DNA from: Ascaphus truei
Taxonomy: Eukaryota; Chordata; Amphibia; Anura; Ascaphidae
Direction of reading: 5' to 3'
Assembly: GCA_036426205.1 (NCBI GenBank)
Contig: CM071570.1
Coordinates: forward strand, 3,857,908-3,921,907
Length of the DNA: 64,000 nucleotides
Positions 1 to 10,595 of the stretch are shown here, in pieces. The notes beneath the pieces were generated by a model that was not told the origin of the DNA, made no database searches, and saw only the letters and a program-made list of their open reading frames with translations. The position numbers were made by a program, and so were the translations under genes. The stretch's first letter is position 1; the number at the start of each line of letters is the position of its first letter.

Positions 1-224
1 CCAGCACTCAAAACTCACAGTAAGCAAATATCTTCAATCAATAAATTGATATATTGTAATATACAGAAACACATGAAGGTCAGATGATGTGACCTGTGAG
101 ATTGTCACACAAGTGTATAGGTCTCCCACTTACTCTGGTCTAGGACAGTGTACAGTATGTAATTGTACCTAAACCTATATCCTGGAATAATCACAACTGT
201 ACTGTAGTATGTATCTTTATACTG

Positions 225-2170
225 CTATACCCCTCAATATGGGTGTTACCTGTTTACTTTAAGCCGCCCCTCCCCACATGTGACCTACTGAACACATCAA
301 TTAAGGGTGTTCATTAGAGCTCAGGTTCTATTAATAGTTTTTTTTATCAGATTTTGCCATTTCCTCCTGAGACAGATAGTCATTGAGATGATTTATACTG
401 TACATGTTAAACTGGTCACTATAGTATTACCCAATTCAGAATACTTAATTATGAACTCACTGATTTGACCCTCACTTCCCACTTCACGGAGTTATCTCAC
501 TGACTTCAACTTTAGTCTCAGTGGATGCTTATTAATGACCTTTGGTTCACAATTGATATTTTTCTGTACATGTTTCCTCATAATTTTCCTACATACTGTA
601 TGGATAACAGACTAAGTGCATCAGAGGGGACTCTAGACGGATTTTGCTGTTCCCCTGTTGCCTAACTGGGTCTGAAAGGAGACTAAGAGTCTGCTTCCTG
701 ATTCCACGATGACAGCGCATATTACTGTTTATATGAATTCCCATGAAAACAGCATGTCCATTGGAGGCTGCCATAGACATGCCGTTGTGTGATTATGCCA
801 CCAAGGCATCCTATTAATGACCTGCCTGTAAGCAGAATCCCACGCCGGGGCTCACCAGGATGCAGCACGAGCCTGCAGTTAGCAGTTGCTTTCAAGTCAG
901 GTTTATTCTACAAACGCTAACTCAAGGAAGTGCCGCAGACCTCTGTTTTTTTGCGAGAATGGGCCAGAAGAAAGGCTGGAGGAGCCCAAATATGTCCACC
1001 ACACAGCTGGGTACAGTGGGGCAAATGATTTCTGGTTCTTTTAGCCCTTCTGGCCCATTCTCACAAAAAGAGAGAGATATGGTACTTACCTGAATGAATG
1101 TTTGTAGAATAAGTCCGACTTGAAAGCAACGGCTTGTGCTCCCTCCTTGTGTGCGACTCTGAGTACGGGGAGCTAGGGCTGTCAACAGATTTCCTCGGGC
1201 CCAGGACAATAGTTTCAACAGTCTCCTTCACCCTGTGTCGGCAGCCCTGTGAGTCCCACCATGTCACACTTCGCGAGCCCCTCCTCTATTTCCCCCCTCT
1301 CCTCATGTTCTCTCATGCCGACGTCTGATGTGCACTGGCATCAAAGTGAGGCGTAGAGAATGAGGAAGAGGCAGGCAGCCCATGTCTGGGGAGAACTGGG
1401 ACCGGCACAATGTGAGGACCAGCAGCCGGGCAAAGAAGCAGGGCATGGCCGGCACCGACAGGCCAGGCCCCCCACAGCCTCCGGGCCTGTGATATTTCTC
1501 CCAGCCCTCAACACCCCCCGCCCCCACCCCCTGGCAGCGGCCCTGCAGGGGGTACCATGCTGCTCCTTAATAGGATGCCTTAATGATGTCATCCCACATC
1601 AGCATGTCTATGATGGCCTTGAACGGACATGTTGTTTTCATGTGAACCTGTTTAAACAGTAACGAGTGCTGTCGTCATGGGGTCAGGAAGCAGGCTCGTA
1701 ATCTCCTTTCAGACCTAGGTGGGAAACAGGGGGACAAAAAAAATCCCTCTGGAGTCCCCTCAGGAGCACTTTGTCGAAAATCAATATGTAGTAAAATGAA
1801 AAAGTAGAAAAATGTGAGGAAAACGTACAATCAGACTAAAAATCAATTGTGCACCAAAGGGCATTAATAAGCATCCGCTGAGACTAAAGTTGAAGTCAAC
1901 AAGATAACCCAATGAAGTGGGAAGTGAGGGTCAAACTGAGTTTATAATTACTGTAAGTATGAATTGGGCAATACTATAGTAACCAGTTTAACATGAACAA
2001 GTCATCTCAATGACTATCTGAGTCACAGGAGGAAACTGCAACATTTGATAAAAACTATTGAAAGAACCAGACCTTTAATGAACATGCTCATTGATATGTA
2101 CACAAGGACACGTGGGGAGGAGCGGCTAAAAGTTAACAGGCAAAACCACATTGGAAGTGTAGCCCTGTTT
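225..2170. repeat. Large foldback element with about 0.5 kb inverted arms and a nested palindrome
   Basis: The left arm (about 225-790) and right arm (about 1590-2170) are diverged inverted copies. For example, the stretch from AGTCATTGAGATGA at 378 reappears reversed near 2010. The centre holds a second palindrome (about 868-1145) in which GTTGCTTTCAAGTC appears on both strands. No transposase ORF is visible and the class is unknown. A third partial copy of the left arm lies at 3340-3790. The arms differ by TA versus TACTGTA/TACAGTA at several points. Confidence 0.75.
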
Positions 2171-2198
2171 CCTGCTGAATACAGTATGCTACCAATGC

Positions 2199-3308
2199 TG
2201 TCTAACCTGTTGGCTCGCAGGGCCTAAGCTTCCATCACGGAGAGCCTGGGGCGATAAGTATGTGTACAGATAATCGCTTACCAAGTGCAGCGCCTCCACC
2301 TGTGATGGATCCCAGCAGAGCGGGAGTGGTTCTTCACAGGACAATAATACAATACTACGCACACAGCATATAAAAGAAACAGTAGCTTTACTAGCGGTAA
2401 CCATAACCATGCATGTCATTCAGTAAATGTCACTCTTCTAGGAGACACAATAGCTAACGCGTCTCGCAGGACGCAACCCTTCACTGTGTGCCCACACCGT
2501 GTCCATATCCCCCACACCAATAACCCCCACAGTAAGGTGTGTGACTGCGCAGCCACTTGTAGAACTGATTTATAGTTGGTGCACTTAATGGATGTTACCT
2601 GCCGAGCGCTCCTGCACTCGGGCCTGCAAACAGACTTCGCAAAAGATCCGACGATGCAGATCTGCCTGTGGTACCTTCCGGGGCGATCCCACCCGGTTTG
2701 CTGCTGATGTGCTTGAAGAGGTCTGGTCCCAAACTTCTGGGCTGGTGCCGCGACAGTCTCTGGGTTTTGACACTTCTCTCACTAATGTGACAGGTTCCTA
2801 TTCTAGGGCCTGTCCCTGCATTTACTCTAACTGACTGGGACTCAGGGCGTATCTGGGCCTGGGGGTATTAGGGCCTAGTGTAGAGGCTACTTGCCTCTCT
2901 ACACACACAGCTCCTACCTCTTCCCCTTCCCGGTCTTCTCTGACCAGCGTGCTCCCCTCCGCAACCTCCTATATCCTTCTGTCACGATCCTGTCGCCCTA
3001 TTGGCTCCCTGGCGTCACCTGGTCTGGCTGAGGCCTCTGGGACTTATAGTCCCCTGCTCTAAACCCCCTCCCATTGGTCCGTGTTTCGCGCGCTACCGCA
3101 ACCACTGACTGCGCATGCGCGACCTCTCCTCTGTTGCTGTCGCCTATGGGGATCACGGCACAGGCGCTAAAACCAAAATGGTGGCGCCCTGAACACGCGG
3201 GCCGCCGCGGAGCCTCCGGTGCACCGGAGCGCTCCCTGCACTCACTGCAACCTTCCCTTACTCTCCCTTGGCAGCGTAGATAAGGATGAACCTGGGGACC
3301 TGGCTACA
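2199..3308. repeat. LTR-like GC-rich interspersed repeat, family 1 copy A
   Basis: This is the first of three related copies (the others are at about 43155-44480 and 45660-47185). Shared blocks include GCAGCGCCTCCAC, GACTGCGCAGCCACT, CCTATTGGCTCCCTGGCGTC, a CTGCGCATGCGC tract, and the right end ACCTGGCTA. The ends look like TG...CA, which suggests an LTR, but no clear target duplication was found. No coding capacity is visible. Confidence 0.55.
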
Positions 3309-3339
3309 GGAGGAACATCCATATGGAATACGTACACAA

Positions 3340-3790
3340 ACAATCACAAGACGATTTATACATGTTAAACTAGTCACTATAGTTTTGACCAATTCAGGAT
3401 ACTTGCTTTTGAACTCACTGATTTGACCCTCAAGTCAATGTCTCACCCACTTCATAGGGTTATCTCGCTGACTTTAACTTTAGTATCTGCGGATGCTGAT
3501 GGATGCGCTCAAATATGCAGATTGGATTGGTGCACAATTGATATTTTTCTGAGTGTACGTTTTCCTCATATTTTTCCTTTTTCCTACATATGGATATTCA
3601 GCTAAGGGGGCTCCAGAGAGATTTTGTTGTCCCTCATGTTGCCCAACTGGGTGTCAAAGGAGACTACGCCTGCTTCCTGACCCCACATAAACAGTGCTTA
3701 TTACTGTTTATATGAGTTCCCTTGGAAATGTCCGTTTGAGTCCACCGTAGACATGCTGATTCGGGATGACATCAAGACGTTGGTCTGTGC
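3340..3790 (+). repeat. Third partial copy of the foldback arm
   Basis: Parallels 388-787 of the first foldback (TTAAACTAGTCACTATAG, TTTGACCCTCA, TTTATATGAGTTCCC). It provides empty-site (TA) alleles where the first copy has TACTGTA. Confidence 0.7.
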
Positions 3791-4282
3791 TGCAGGTGTT
3801 GAAAAGGAGTTGAAAAGTAAATATTTGTGTCACCAGCATAGAGGTGATATTTGAACCCAAGTGATGGGATATGGTCACCTAAAGAGAGTGTATAAAGAGA
3901 AAATGGAAGAGGCCCCAGAAAAGACTCCAGAGAGAGCAACAGAGGAATAGAGGAGGAGCAGGTGTTAGTAAATGTTACGCTGAAGGTACAATGAGAGAGG
4001 TAAATGGAAATCCAGGAAATAGCTCTGTTACCGAGTATGAGGAATGTGAAAGAGAAGAGAGGGGTCTCAATATCAAACTATGCAGAGTTTTTGGCCACAT
4101 GGTGGTCTATGTTATTTTAGTGAGGGCTGTTTCGGTGGAATGGGCAGCCTGCAAGCCAGATCTAGGAGAGAATAGGAGTAAAGAAAAGGGAGCAATCGAG
4201 AGAATACAAGGTGTTCAAGTAGTTTAAAGGCAAAAGGCCGGAGAGAGAAAGCGCGGTAATTAAGGAGACAAGTAGGGTCAAG
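3791..4282. other. Unassigned intergenic sequence
   Basis: Purine-rich, with no convincing ORF, splice structure or recognised repeat. Confidence 0.3.
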
Positions 4283-5390
4283 TGTGATGGTGAAGGGGTA
4301 ACCAGGCTCACTAATAAAGGTTAAGCCCACTTCGTTACCCCTGATCCATGTTTTGAGGTCCTAGAGTGCCAGCTCTTGGACCTAGATGTCGGAAATGCAT
4401 TACTGTGACTGTGTGCAAATTATGCGACAGTTTGTTCTTTCAAAACTAAGGCTGTCTCACATTTTAATCTGGTCTGTAACTGTTACATACGCCTATCATA
4501 TATATTTTCTCTAACTGTGCATGCAACGTCTTGTATGTAATGTATACCCTGTTCATATATGTAACTGTATTTGTAACCATTTATTATTTGTCTTAACTCT
4601 GTGCCCAGGACATACTTGAAAATGAGAGGTAACTCTCAATGTATTACTTCCTGGTAAAATATGTTATAAATAAATAATTAATAAATATTTACTGGTAGCC
4701 TGTCAATGAACTGTGGGATTTCCATGTCCTGGGTTCCGACAGACCAGATGGTTACCAAACTTGGTGCCTCTGAGTCTATGTGGAGTCCGGACTTGAAAGC
4801 CCCAGGGATGCCAAGGTGTTAGAACAGGCGGGGTACTGCAGTTGTACTTGAGTACCTCCGTCCTGGGCTAACACTGGGCTATCCGGCCACCATTTGCCTA
4901 ACCCCAGACTCTCTGGATCCTGGAGCCACGGGGGGCTCAGTATGCTAAGAGGCAGAGGTGCCAGGTTGGCTCATGTCCCTTTGTAGACCGCAGATTCCAA
5001 GTGCCAAACCATCAGCGGCAAATTGAAGATCTGAAAAAGATTCTCTTTAACAAATAGACGCGAGCCGGCTTCAAGGATTTTCAACTCAAGAAATTTTCTT
5101 AAAACAGAACGTAGTGGTCGCGTCTGGCATTGCATGCCGAAAACAGTTCCAGGACTTTTGTGAGTAACTTCTGGTCATTGGAAAGTGCTCCTACAGACTT
5201 TTTTTTGCTAACAATTCGTTCTAGGAAAGAGTATTTCATTAGCAACATCCCAAGTAAGTGTGTTAACCGTGTAAATTGTGTTACATTGTGTGAATGTCTT
5301 TTCCTGAAATAAATTACAATTTATTTTCCTCCTTGCTCAATCATATGATCCCGGTATAAAAGGTGTTGATAAACCTGGTCTCTCGTGACA
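4283..5390 (+). mobile_element. LTR-like repeat, family 2 copy A
   Basis: Begins TGTGATGGTGAAGGGG and ends TCTCGTGACA (TG...CA). It matches 55514-59664 over both the start and the end. An AATAAA signal precedes the right end (about 5309). A 3-prime L2 fragment has inserted near 4440. No clean target duplication was seen for this copy. Confidence 0.55.
4440..4688 (+). mobile_element. 5-prime-truncated L2 LINE, 3-prime end only
   Basis: Shares with the full-length L2 the 3-prime tail GGACATACTTGAAAATGAGA, then TATTACTTCCTGGTAAAATA and a TAAATAAATAA tail. It sits inside the family 2 LTR-like repeat. Confidence 0.8.
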
Positions 5391-5895
5391 GTCCGTCTCT
5401 ACTCTCCACTTCTGCCCAACAAGTCTGTCTTTTTGACATACAAAGAAACATACGCAGCCATAACACCGTATCGCTTATTTTAATGTTTCATCGGTCAAAT
5501 TATGTAGACCTGTATTGTGGTTCAATTGATTGCGTATACTTATTACTGCAAATGTTGAAAGAAAACAAATGGCAGATGAGAAATTGTACTCATTGTGTTT
5601 CGCTGACGAAGAGAGAAAGTACAACGATTTTTCCAAATTCCGAATGTTGAAAATATTATTATCATTTATTTTCTTGCTAAAAGCTGGTGATTGGGTTTAG
5701 AACCGGACTTGTGATGTTTCAGATAATAAAGAAAACTGACCATACACACATAATGAAATCATTGTTTACTCGCTCATCCCACAACGCGGTATAAAATATT
5801 ACCTTTTCCAAGTATAGTATATTTAAACACGTGGCTGTGATCTCTCACATAAAAAAAACTGCTTTGTGTTAATGTTTGTGCAAGTTGTACATATA
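5391..5895. other. Unassigned spacer
   Basis: AT-rich. No gene or repeat family recognised between the LTR-like repeat and the L2 element. Confidence 0.3.
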
Positions 5896-6075
5896 TTTAT
5901 TTATTTATAAAATATTTTACCAGGAAGTAATACATTGAGAGTTACCTCTCGTTTTCAAGTATGTCCTGGGCACAGAGTAAAACAAATAATACATGGTTAC
6001 AAATACAGTTACATAAATGAACAAGGTATACATTTATATACAAGACATTGCATGCACAGTTAAAGAAAATATATA

Positions 6076-9000
6076 TTATGAGCTTATGAAACAGTTACAG
6101 ACCAGATTAAAGTGTGAGACAGCCTTAGATTTGAAAGAACTTAAGCTGGTGGTGGATATGAGAGTCTCTGGTAGGTTGTTCCAGTTTTGGGGTGCACGGA
6201 AGGAGAAGGAGGAACGTCCGGATACTTTGTTGAGTCTTGGGACCATGAATAGTCTTTTGGAGTCTGATCTCAGGTGATAGGTACTGCATGTGGTAGGGGT
6301 GAGGAGCTTGTTCAGGTAGCTGGGTAGCTTGCCCAGAAAGTATTTGAGGGTGAGACAGGAAAGGTGAACTTTGCGCCTAGACTCTAGTGATGACCAATCT
6401 AGTTCTTTGAGCATTTCGCAGTGATGTGTGTTGTAGTTGCATTGGAGAACAAAACGACAAATTGAATTGTAGAGGGTGTCAAGTTTGCTAAGGTGGGTTT
6501 GAGGAGCCGAGCCATATACTATGTCTCCATAGTCAATAATTGGCATTAGCATCTGCTGTGCAATACGCTTTCTGACCAGGAGACTTAGGGAGGATTTGTT
6601 CCTGTAAAGTACCCCTAGTTTGGCATAGGTCTTGGTTGTCAGGGTATCAATGTGCATCCCGAATGTTAAGTGGGAGTCAAACCATAAGCCCAGGTATTTA
6701 AAACTAGTGACAGGTGTTAGGGTGGTTTTAGCGTTGGTTCTAATCAGGAGCTCAGTCACTGGAAGCTTTACAAATTTAGTCTTGGTCCCAAATACCATTG
6801 TTACAGTCTTGTCAGTGTTTAAAAACAGTTTGTTTTGGGAAATCCAGTTTTCGAGTCTCAAAAAGTCAGACTGAAGTATGTGTTGAAGGTCAGAGAGGCT
6901 ATGGCTGTGTGCATACAGGATTGTGTCATCTGCATACATGTGTATTGAGGCTTCCTTACAAGCTGTGGGAAGATCATTAATGAACACTGAGAAGAGTAGG
7001 GGCCCCAGAACAGAGCCTTGCGGGACACCACAGGTGATATCCAGGGGGTTGGAGTTAGAGCCTGAGATGGACACATGTTGGGATCTTCCTGATAGGTAGG
7101 ACTGAAACCAGTTTAAAGCATGTTTCCCTATTCCAGAGCTCTGGAGTTTGTTAAGCAGGATAACATGATCAACTGTGTCAAAAGCCTTTGCAAAATCTAG
7201 GAATACTGCACCAGTGAGTTGTCCCCGTTCCATTCCACACTGGATTTCATTGCAAACTTTTAGCAGGGTAGTTACGGTGGAGTGTTTGGGACGAAACCCA
7301 GACTGGAATTGGCTAGGGAAATTTGTCTTGGTGTAGAACTCGCTTAATTGGGAGTGGACACATTTTTCCATAACTTTGGATAGAATTGGGAGAAGTGAGA
7401 TTGGCCTGTAGTTTGAGACAGTGTTTTTGTCCCCACTTTTGAAGATTGGGACAACTCTGGCAGTTTTCCAGGTCTTAGGGATATGGCCTGCAGACAGGAT
7501 AGAGTTGACTATGGACGCAATTGGTTTGGCAATGGCTGGGGCACCAAGTCGTAGGAACCTAGATTGTAGTAAGTCGGGTCCACATTGGCTGCTTAGTTTT
7601 AGTTTGAGGAGCGCTTGTGTAATCTCCTCTTCAGATACTGGGCTAAATTGAAAATTGTGGGCAGTGTTGGGAGGGGGTGGGACTATAGGGGTACTCCCAG
7701 GATGAGATTCAGGTTTGGGGTTTGTGCTGCGTTTCGCTAATAGGTTAGTGGCACACCCCACAAAGTAATCATTGAATGCATTTGCAATGTCAGTGGGGTT
7801 TGTCAGAGTAATATCCCCCTTAGTGATATTACTTGGTTGTTGATGGTTAGGAGGCTGGAATATATTGTTGATAACCTTCCAGAAATTAGCTGGGTTTGAT
7901 GTATTCTGGAGGAGATTGTCAGAGTAATATTGTGCTTTTGCATGCCTTGTTTGCCTTGTGCACACGTTCCGCAGGCATCTGTAGTGATTGAGATCCTTGG
8001 TAGTGCCAGTTACTTTGTAGCTTTTCCACAAGGCATCCCTGAACTGGTAGAGTGCTATAAGGTCAGGTGTAACCCATGGAAGGTGGGCCCCCCGTACCCT
8101 TATTTTGCGTAGTGGAGCATGGGTATCGCAGAGTTTTAAGAACTCGGATTGGAAATAGTCGAGCGCAGAATCAGGGTCGGGAATTAAATCGAGTCTGTGC
8201 CATGGGCAGTTGGTAAGGTCATCCAGAAACTGTTGTGGGTTAAAGTTTTTAAATGTTCTAGTGAGGAGAACTTTGGGGCTTGAATGGGGCGGTTTAATTT
8301 TCCTTACACAGTACACTATTGCATGGTCACTGAAAATGTCAGGAAGGATGCCAGAGGATTGGATTCTGCTGGGGTTTGAGGAGAGAATCCAGTCTAGCAA
8401 GGAATGGTTATGCGACTTCAGGTTTATTCGTGTGGGTTGGGAAATGAGTTGCGATAGGTTAAGTGACTTGAGTTGTATCTGGATTTTGTGGTTTTTAGGG
8501 TCAAGCCAATTGAAGTTGAAATCCCCAAGAACTAGCAGCTCACTCTTCTCATTCAGAGAGGAAATGGAGGCAAGAAATTGGGTGATATCAGTCAAGGATT
8601 GTAGAAGGGCTTTAGGGGGGCGGTAGATGCCAGCAAGCAAGATGGGCTTAGAAAAGGGGAGGCAGATTTTGCCAACTAGAGTTTCAAAAGAGGGTGGACT
8701 TGGTGGGCAATGTAGCAGTGTAAATTGTAAGGTGTCTGCAATATAAAATAACACCCCTCCTCCTCTCTTTGACCTATCTCTCCTAAAAATGGAGTATCCC
8801 TGAATGGCGATATTTGCATCAGGGGTTTTAGAGGATAGCCATGTTTCTGTAAGAACGATGGCTTTGGGTTTATGCATAAGGCACCATGCCCTTAGTTCGT
8901 CTAGTTTGGGCAGCAGGCTCCGGATGTTTATATGGGCGACAGATAGCCCTTTTTGGAATTTAAAGGTGGAATTCTCAGGGGCATGGGACAGAGCTGAAAT

Positions 9001-9303
9001 GGGAGGACCTGGGTTAGTTTCAATATCACCTGCTAGAGAGAGTAATAGTATGAGAAGAAATTTGGGTAGTTGTTTACAAGTTGTAAATTTGTGGTGTTTT
9101 CCATTAGAGTGAGCAGTGGTTGGTGTGCTGGTTTGTAGAGTTCTCCACCAACATTCAGTAGATAGTGCAAGGCTTTTGAGTAGTCCAGGGTGTATGGTGA
9201 TGTTGGGTGCGGGCCAGGATGGAGGAGTTTGTAGTGGATAGAGGGAGTAACATCTCCATGAGGCCAGGAGAAAGAAAAAAGTTAGAAGACATAGCAGGTT
9301 CAT
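6076..9303 (-). CDS. L2-type retrotransposon polyprotein: 2A-like motif, APE endonuclease, reverse transcriptase
   Basis: An intact ORF of 1075 residues. The N-terminus is a hydrophobic signal-like stretch (residues 1-20). A second hydrophobic stretch (82-91) runs directly into the 2A-like motif GDIETNPGP (92-100). An APE-type endonuclease follows: HIN 124-126, LTETWL 151-156, GDFN 260-263, SDH 325-327. Then comes the reverse transcriptase: VVPIFKSGD near 617, NYRPISLLP, LDFAKAFDT 702-710, CGVPQGSVLGPLL 758-770, and catalytic YADD 790-793. Family knowledge: such proteins nick DNA and prime reverse transcription at the target. The start is the first ATG of the frame. All catalytic residues I can recognise are present, so this copy may be competent. 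Clade placement (L2 rather than Rex1 or CR1) rests on motif style and 3-prime tail, and is less certain than the domain calls. Confidence 0.93.
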   Translation of the reverse strand: MNLLCLLTFFFLLASWRCYSLYPLQTPPSWPAPNITIHPGLLKSLALSTECWWRTLQTSTPTTAHSNGKHHKFTTCKQLPKFLLILLLSLAGDIETNPGPPISALSHAPENSTFKFQKGLSVAHINIRSLLPKLDELRAWCLMHKPKAIVLTETWLSSKTPDANIAIQGYSIFRRDRSKRGGGVLFYIADTLQFTLLHCPPSPPSFETLVGKICLPFSKPILLAGIYRPPKALLQSLTDITQFLASISSLNEKSELLVLGDFNFNWLDPKNHKIQIQLKSLNLSQLISQPTRINLKSHNHSLLDWILSSNPSRIQSSGILPDIFSDHAIVYCVRKIKPPHSSPKVLLTRTFKNFNPQQFLDDLTNCPWHRLDLIPDPDSALDYFQSEFLKLCDTHAPLRKIRVRGAHLPWVTPDLIALYQFRDALWKSYKVTGTTKDLNHYRCLRNVCTRQTRHAKAQYYSDNLLQNTSNPANFWKVINNIFQPPNHQQPSNITKGDITLTNPTDIANAFNDYFVGCATNLLAKRSTNPKPESHPGSTPIVPPPPNTAHNFQFSPVSEEEITQALLKLKLSSQCGPDLLQSRFLRLGAPAIAKPIASIVNSILSAGHIPKTWKTARVVPIFKSGDKNTVSNYRPISLLPILSKVMEKCVHSQLSEFYTKTNFPSQFQSGFRPKHSTVTTLLKVCNEIQCGMERGQLTGAVFLDFAKAFDTVDHVILLNKLQSSGIGKHALNWFQSYLSGRSQHVSISGSNSNPLDITCGVPQGSVLGPLLFSVFINDLPTACKEASIHMYADDTILYAHSHSLSDLQHILQSDFLRLENWISQNKLFLNTDKTVTMVFGTKTKFVKLPVTELLIRTNAKTTLTPVTSFKYLGLWFDSHLTFGMHIDTLTTKTYAKLGVLYRNKSSLSLLVRKRIAQQMLMPIIDYGDIVYGSAPQTHLSKLDTLYNSICRFVLQCNYNTHHCEMLKELDWSSLESRRKVHLSCLTLKYFLGKLPSYLNKLLTPTTCSTYHLRSDSKRLFMVPRLNKVSGRSSFSFRAPQNWNNLPETLISTTSLSSFKSKAVSHFNLVCNCFISS
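9004..9030 (-). other. 2A-like ribosome-skipping motif GDIETNPGP within the L2 ORF
   Basis: Residues 92-100 match the D-[VI]-E-x-N-P-G-P consensus exactly and follow a leucine-rich stretch. In known 2As the ribosome skips the last Gly-Pro bond. Here that would release an N-terminal peptide of about 99 residues from the endonuclease-RT protein. 2A-like sequences are known from several APE-type non-LTR retrotransposons. Activity in this element is inferred. Confidence 0.85.
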
Positions 9304-10380
9304 GATGCCAGAGGTAGGCAGTGCTGCAAGGAGCTGTTGTGCGCAAAGTTGAGTGTGTGCAGACTAAACAGCAGTGGTGTGCCTGTTCCTTGTCAAATGT
9401 TTTGCTGCATTGCAATGCTAGAGTCAGTTCAGGGTTTCAGTGTTTTGTGCAGTCAGTTTTGGGAGAGGCTGCAGTGAAAGAAGTTGTAAAGGGGTGGGGG
9501 GTTAAACTATGCAGGCTAACAAGCATGGGATCATAGTGTGATCTGAATAGATTACCGTTTGTTGTCTTGAGTTAAAGAGTTTGCAGAAAGAAGCAGTCCC
9601 CAGTCACCTCTAGTCAAACTGTAGTCTAACTGTATCACTTAAAAAGCTCACTTTAAATGCCTCACTGCCTAATGCAGTTCCTGCCCAATGCAGCTGAGCT
9701 GTTAGTATTATACACAAAAAAAAGGTCACATGACCCTCCCCCTCCCCAATCAGTCACCTTGTTCCATTTGTTCAATTAACAGCACAGAGTTAAGAGGAAA
9801 GGAAAAAAAACAAAACTTTTTACATTCAAACATACTAACTTATATATCAATTCAACAAGGCCAGATTCAGTCTTATACAGAGAGTTTCATAAATATATAT
9901 AAACCTTGAACATCACATTCACCTCCCTGTGTTTCCCAATTCCCTCTGTTTCTGGATCCTAACTGTCAAGAATGACCAGAATCTGCAAGACATTAAACAT
10001 CTACAAAGATAGGATAGAAAGCCTAAAATAAACGTTGAAAAAGTGACACAAGATAATTGTATGTTGCCTCACTCTAATTATTGATTAAAATCTTAACAAA
10101 ATGTTCTGATTAGAAACACCTATATTACTGTACAATTGGGGAATTTACAATTGGTGCTCATCATTACTGTCCCTTGTCCTTAAGGCTTTTTAGTGATGCA
10201 AGATAACAATGTACCTCTTTATAAGAAGCTGCGGCTCTCATGTGCTCAGCACCGTGAAAAACATTTATGAGCTATTTCAATCAGTGAGGGTTTTTTGTTC
10301 AGACATTTTTTCGTAAATGTGTTCTTCCTGCAAATGCCTATTTAGCAAAACAGATTTATTCTGTACCCTTAACCTTGACC
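9304..10380. other. L2 5-prime UTR followed by upstream region of V2R gene 1
   Basis: 9304-9700 is probably L2 leader. 9700-10380 is AT-rich and should hold the V2R promoter. I see no convincing TATA box or other defined regulatory site. Confidence 0.35.
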
Positions 10381-10595
10381 ATGCTGACTGTGAGTGCACT
10401 TCTACTGCTATTTCCAGTAACAACAGGACAGGTTACAAATCCTAATCCCGGCGGATGTGTCTTGAAGAACAGCAAATCCACCAATTACTTTAGCAAAGGG
10501 GATTTAGTATTTGGTGGTATCATGCAACTGACTACTTTGTATTTGCCTGTTGGTCGTCAGTCTACTCAGGAACCGAAACTTACCAAATGCTTCAC
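10381..10595 (+). CDS. V2R gene 1 exon 1: signal peptide and N-terminus
   Basis: Starts at the ATG at 10381 with a leader MLTVSALLLLFPVTTG, probably cleaved near residue 17. The V2R-typical block YFSKGDLVFGGI follows. Residue 26 is the first of the conserved N-terminal cysteines. The exon ends in codon phase 2 at a strong GTAAGT donor. Confidence 0.88.

Larger units (their letters stand above)
5896..9700 (-). mobile_element. Near full-length L2-clade non-LTR retrotransposon
   Basis: On the minus strand the element runs from a 5-prime UTR (upper limit near 9700, not resolved) through one long ORF to a 3-prime end with a TAAATAAATA tail at about 5896. Other 3-prime ends of the same family lie at 4440-4688, 11286-11372 and 34925-35160. 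The single uninterrupted ORF shows this copy is younger than the other transposons here. No separate ORF1 is visible. The target duplication could not be established because the 5-prime end is uncertain. Confidence 0.85.

Noticed and set aside
860..1662. Several 60-100 codon ORFs on both strands
   Set aside because: They lie in a palindrome and GC-rich spacer, have no recognisable domain, and overlap each other on opposite strands.
8210..8626. 138-codon plus-strand ORF
   Set aside because: Antisense shadow of the L2 ORF.
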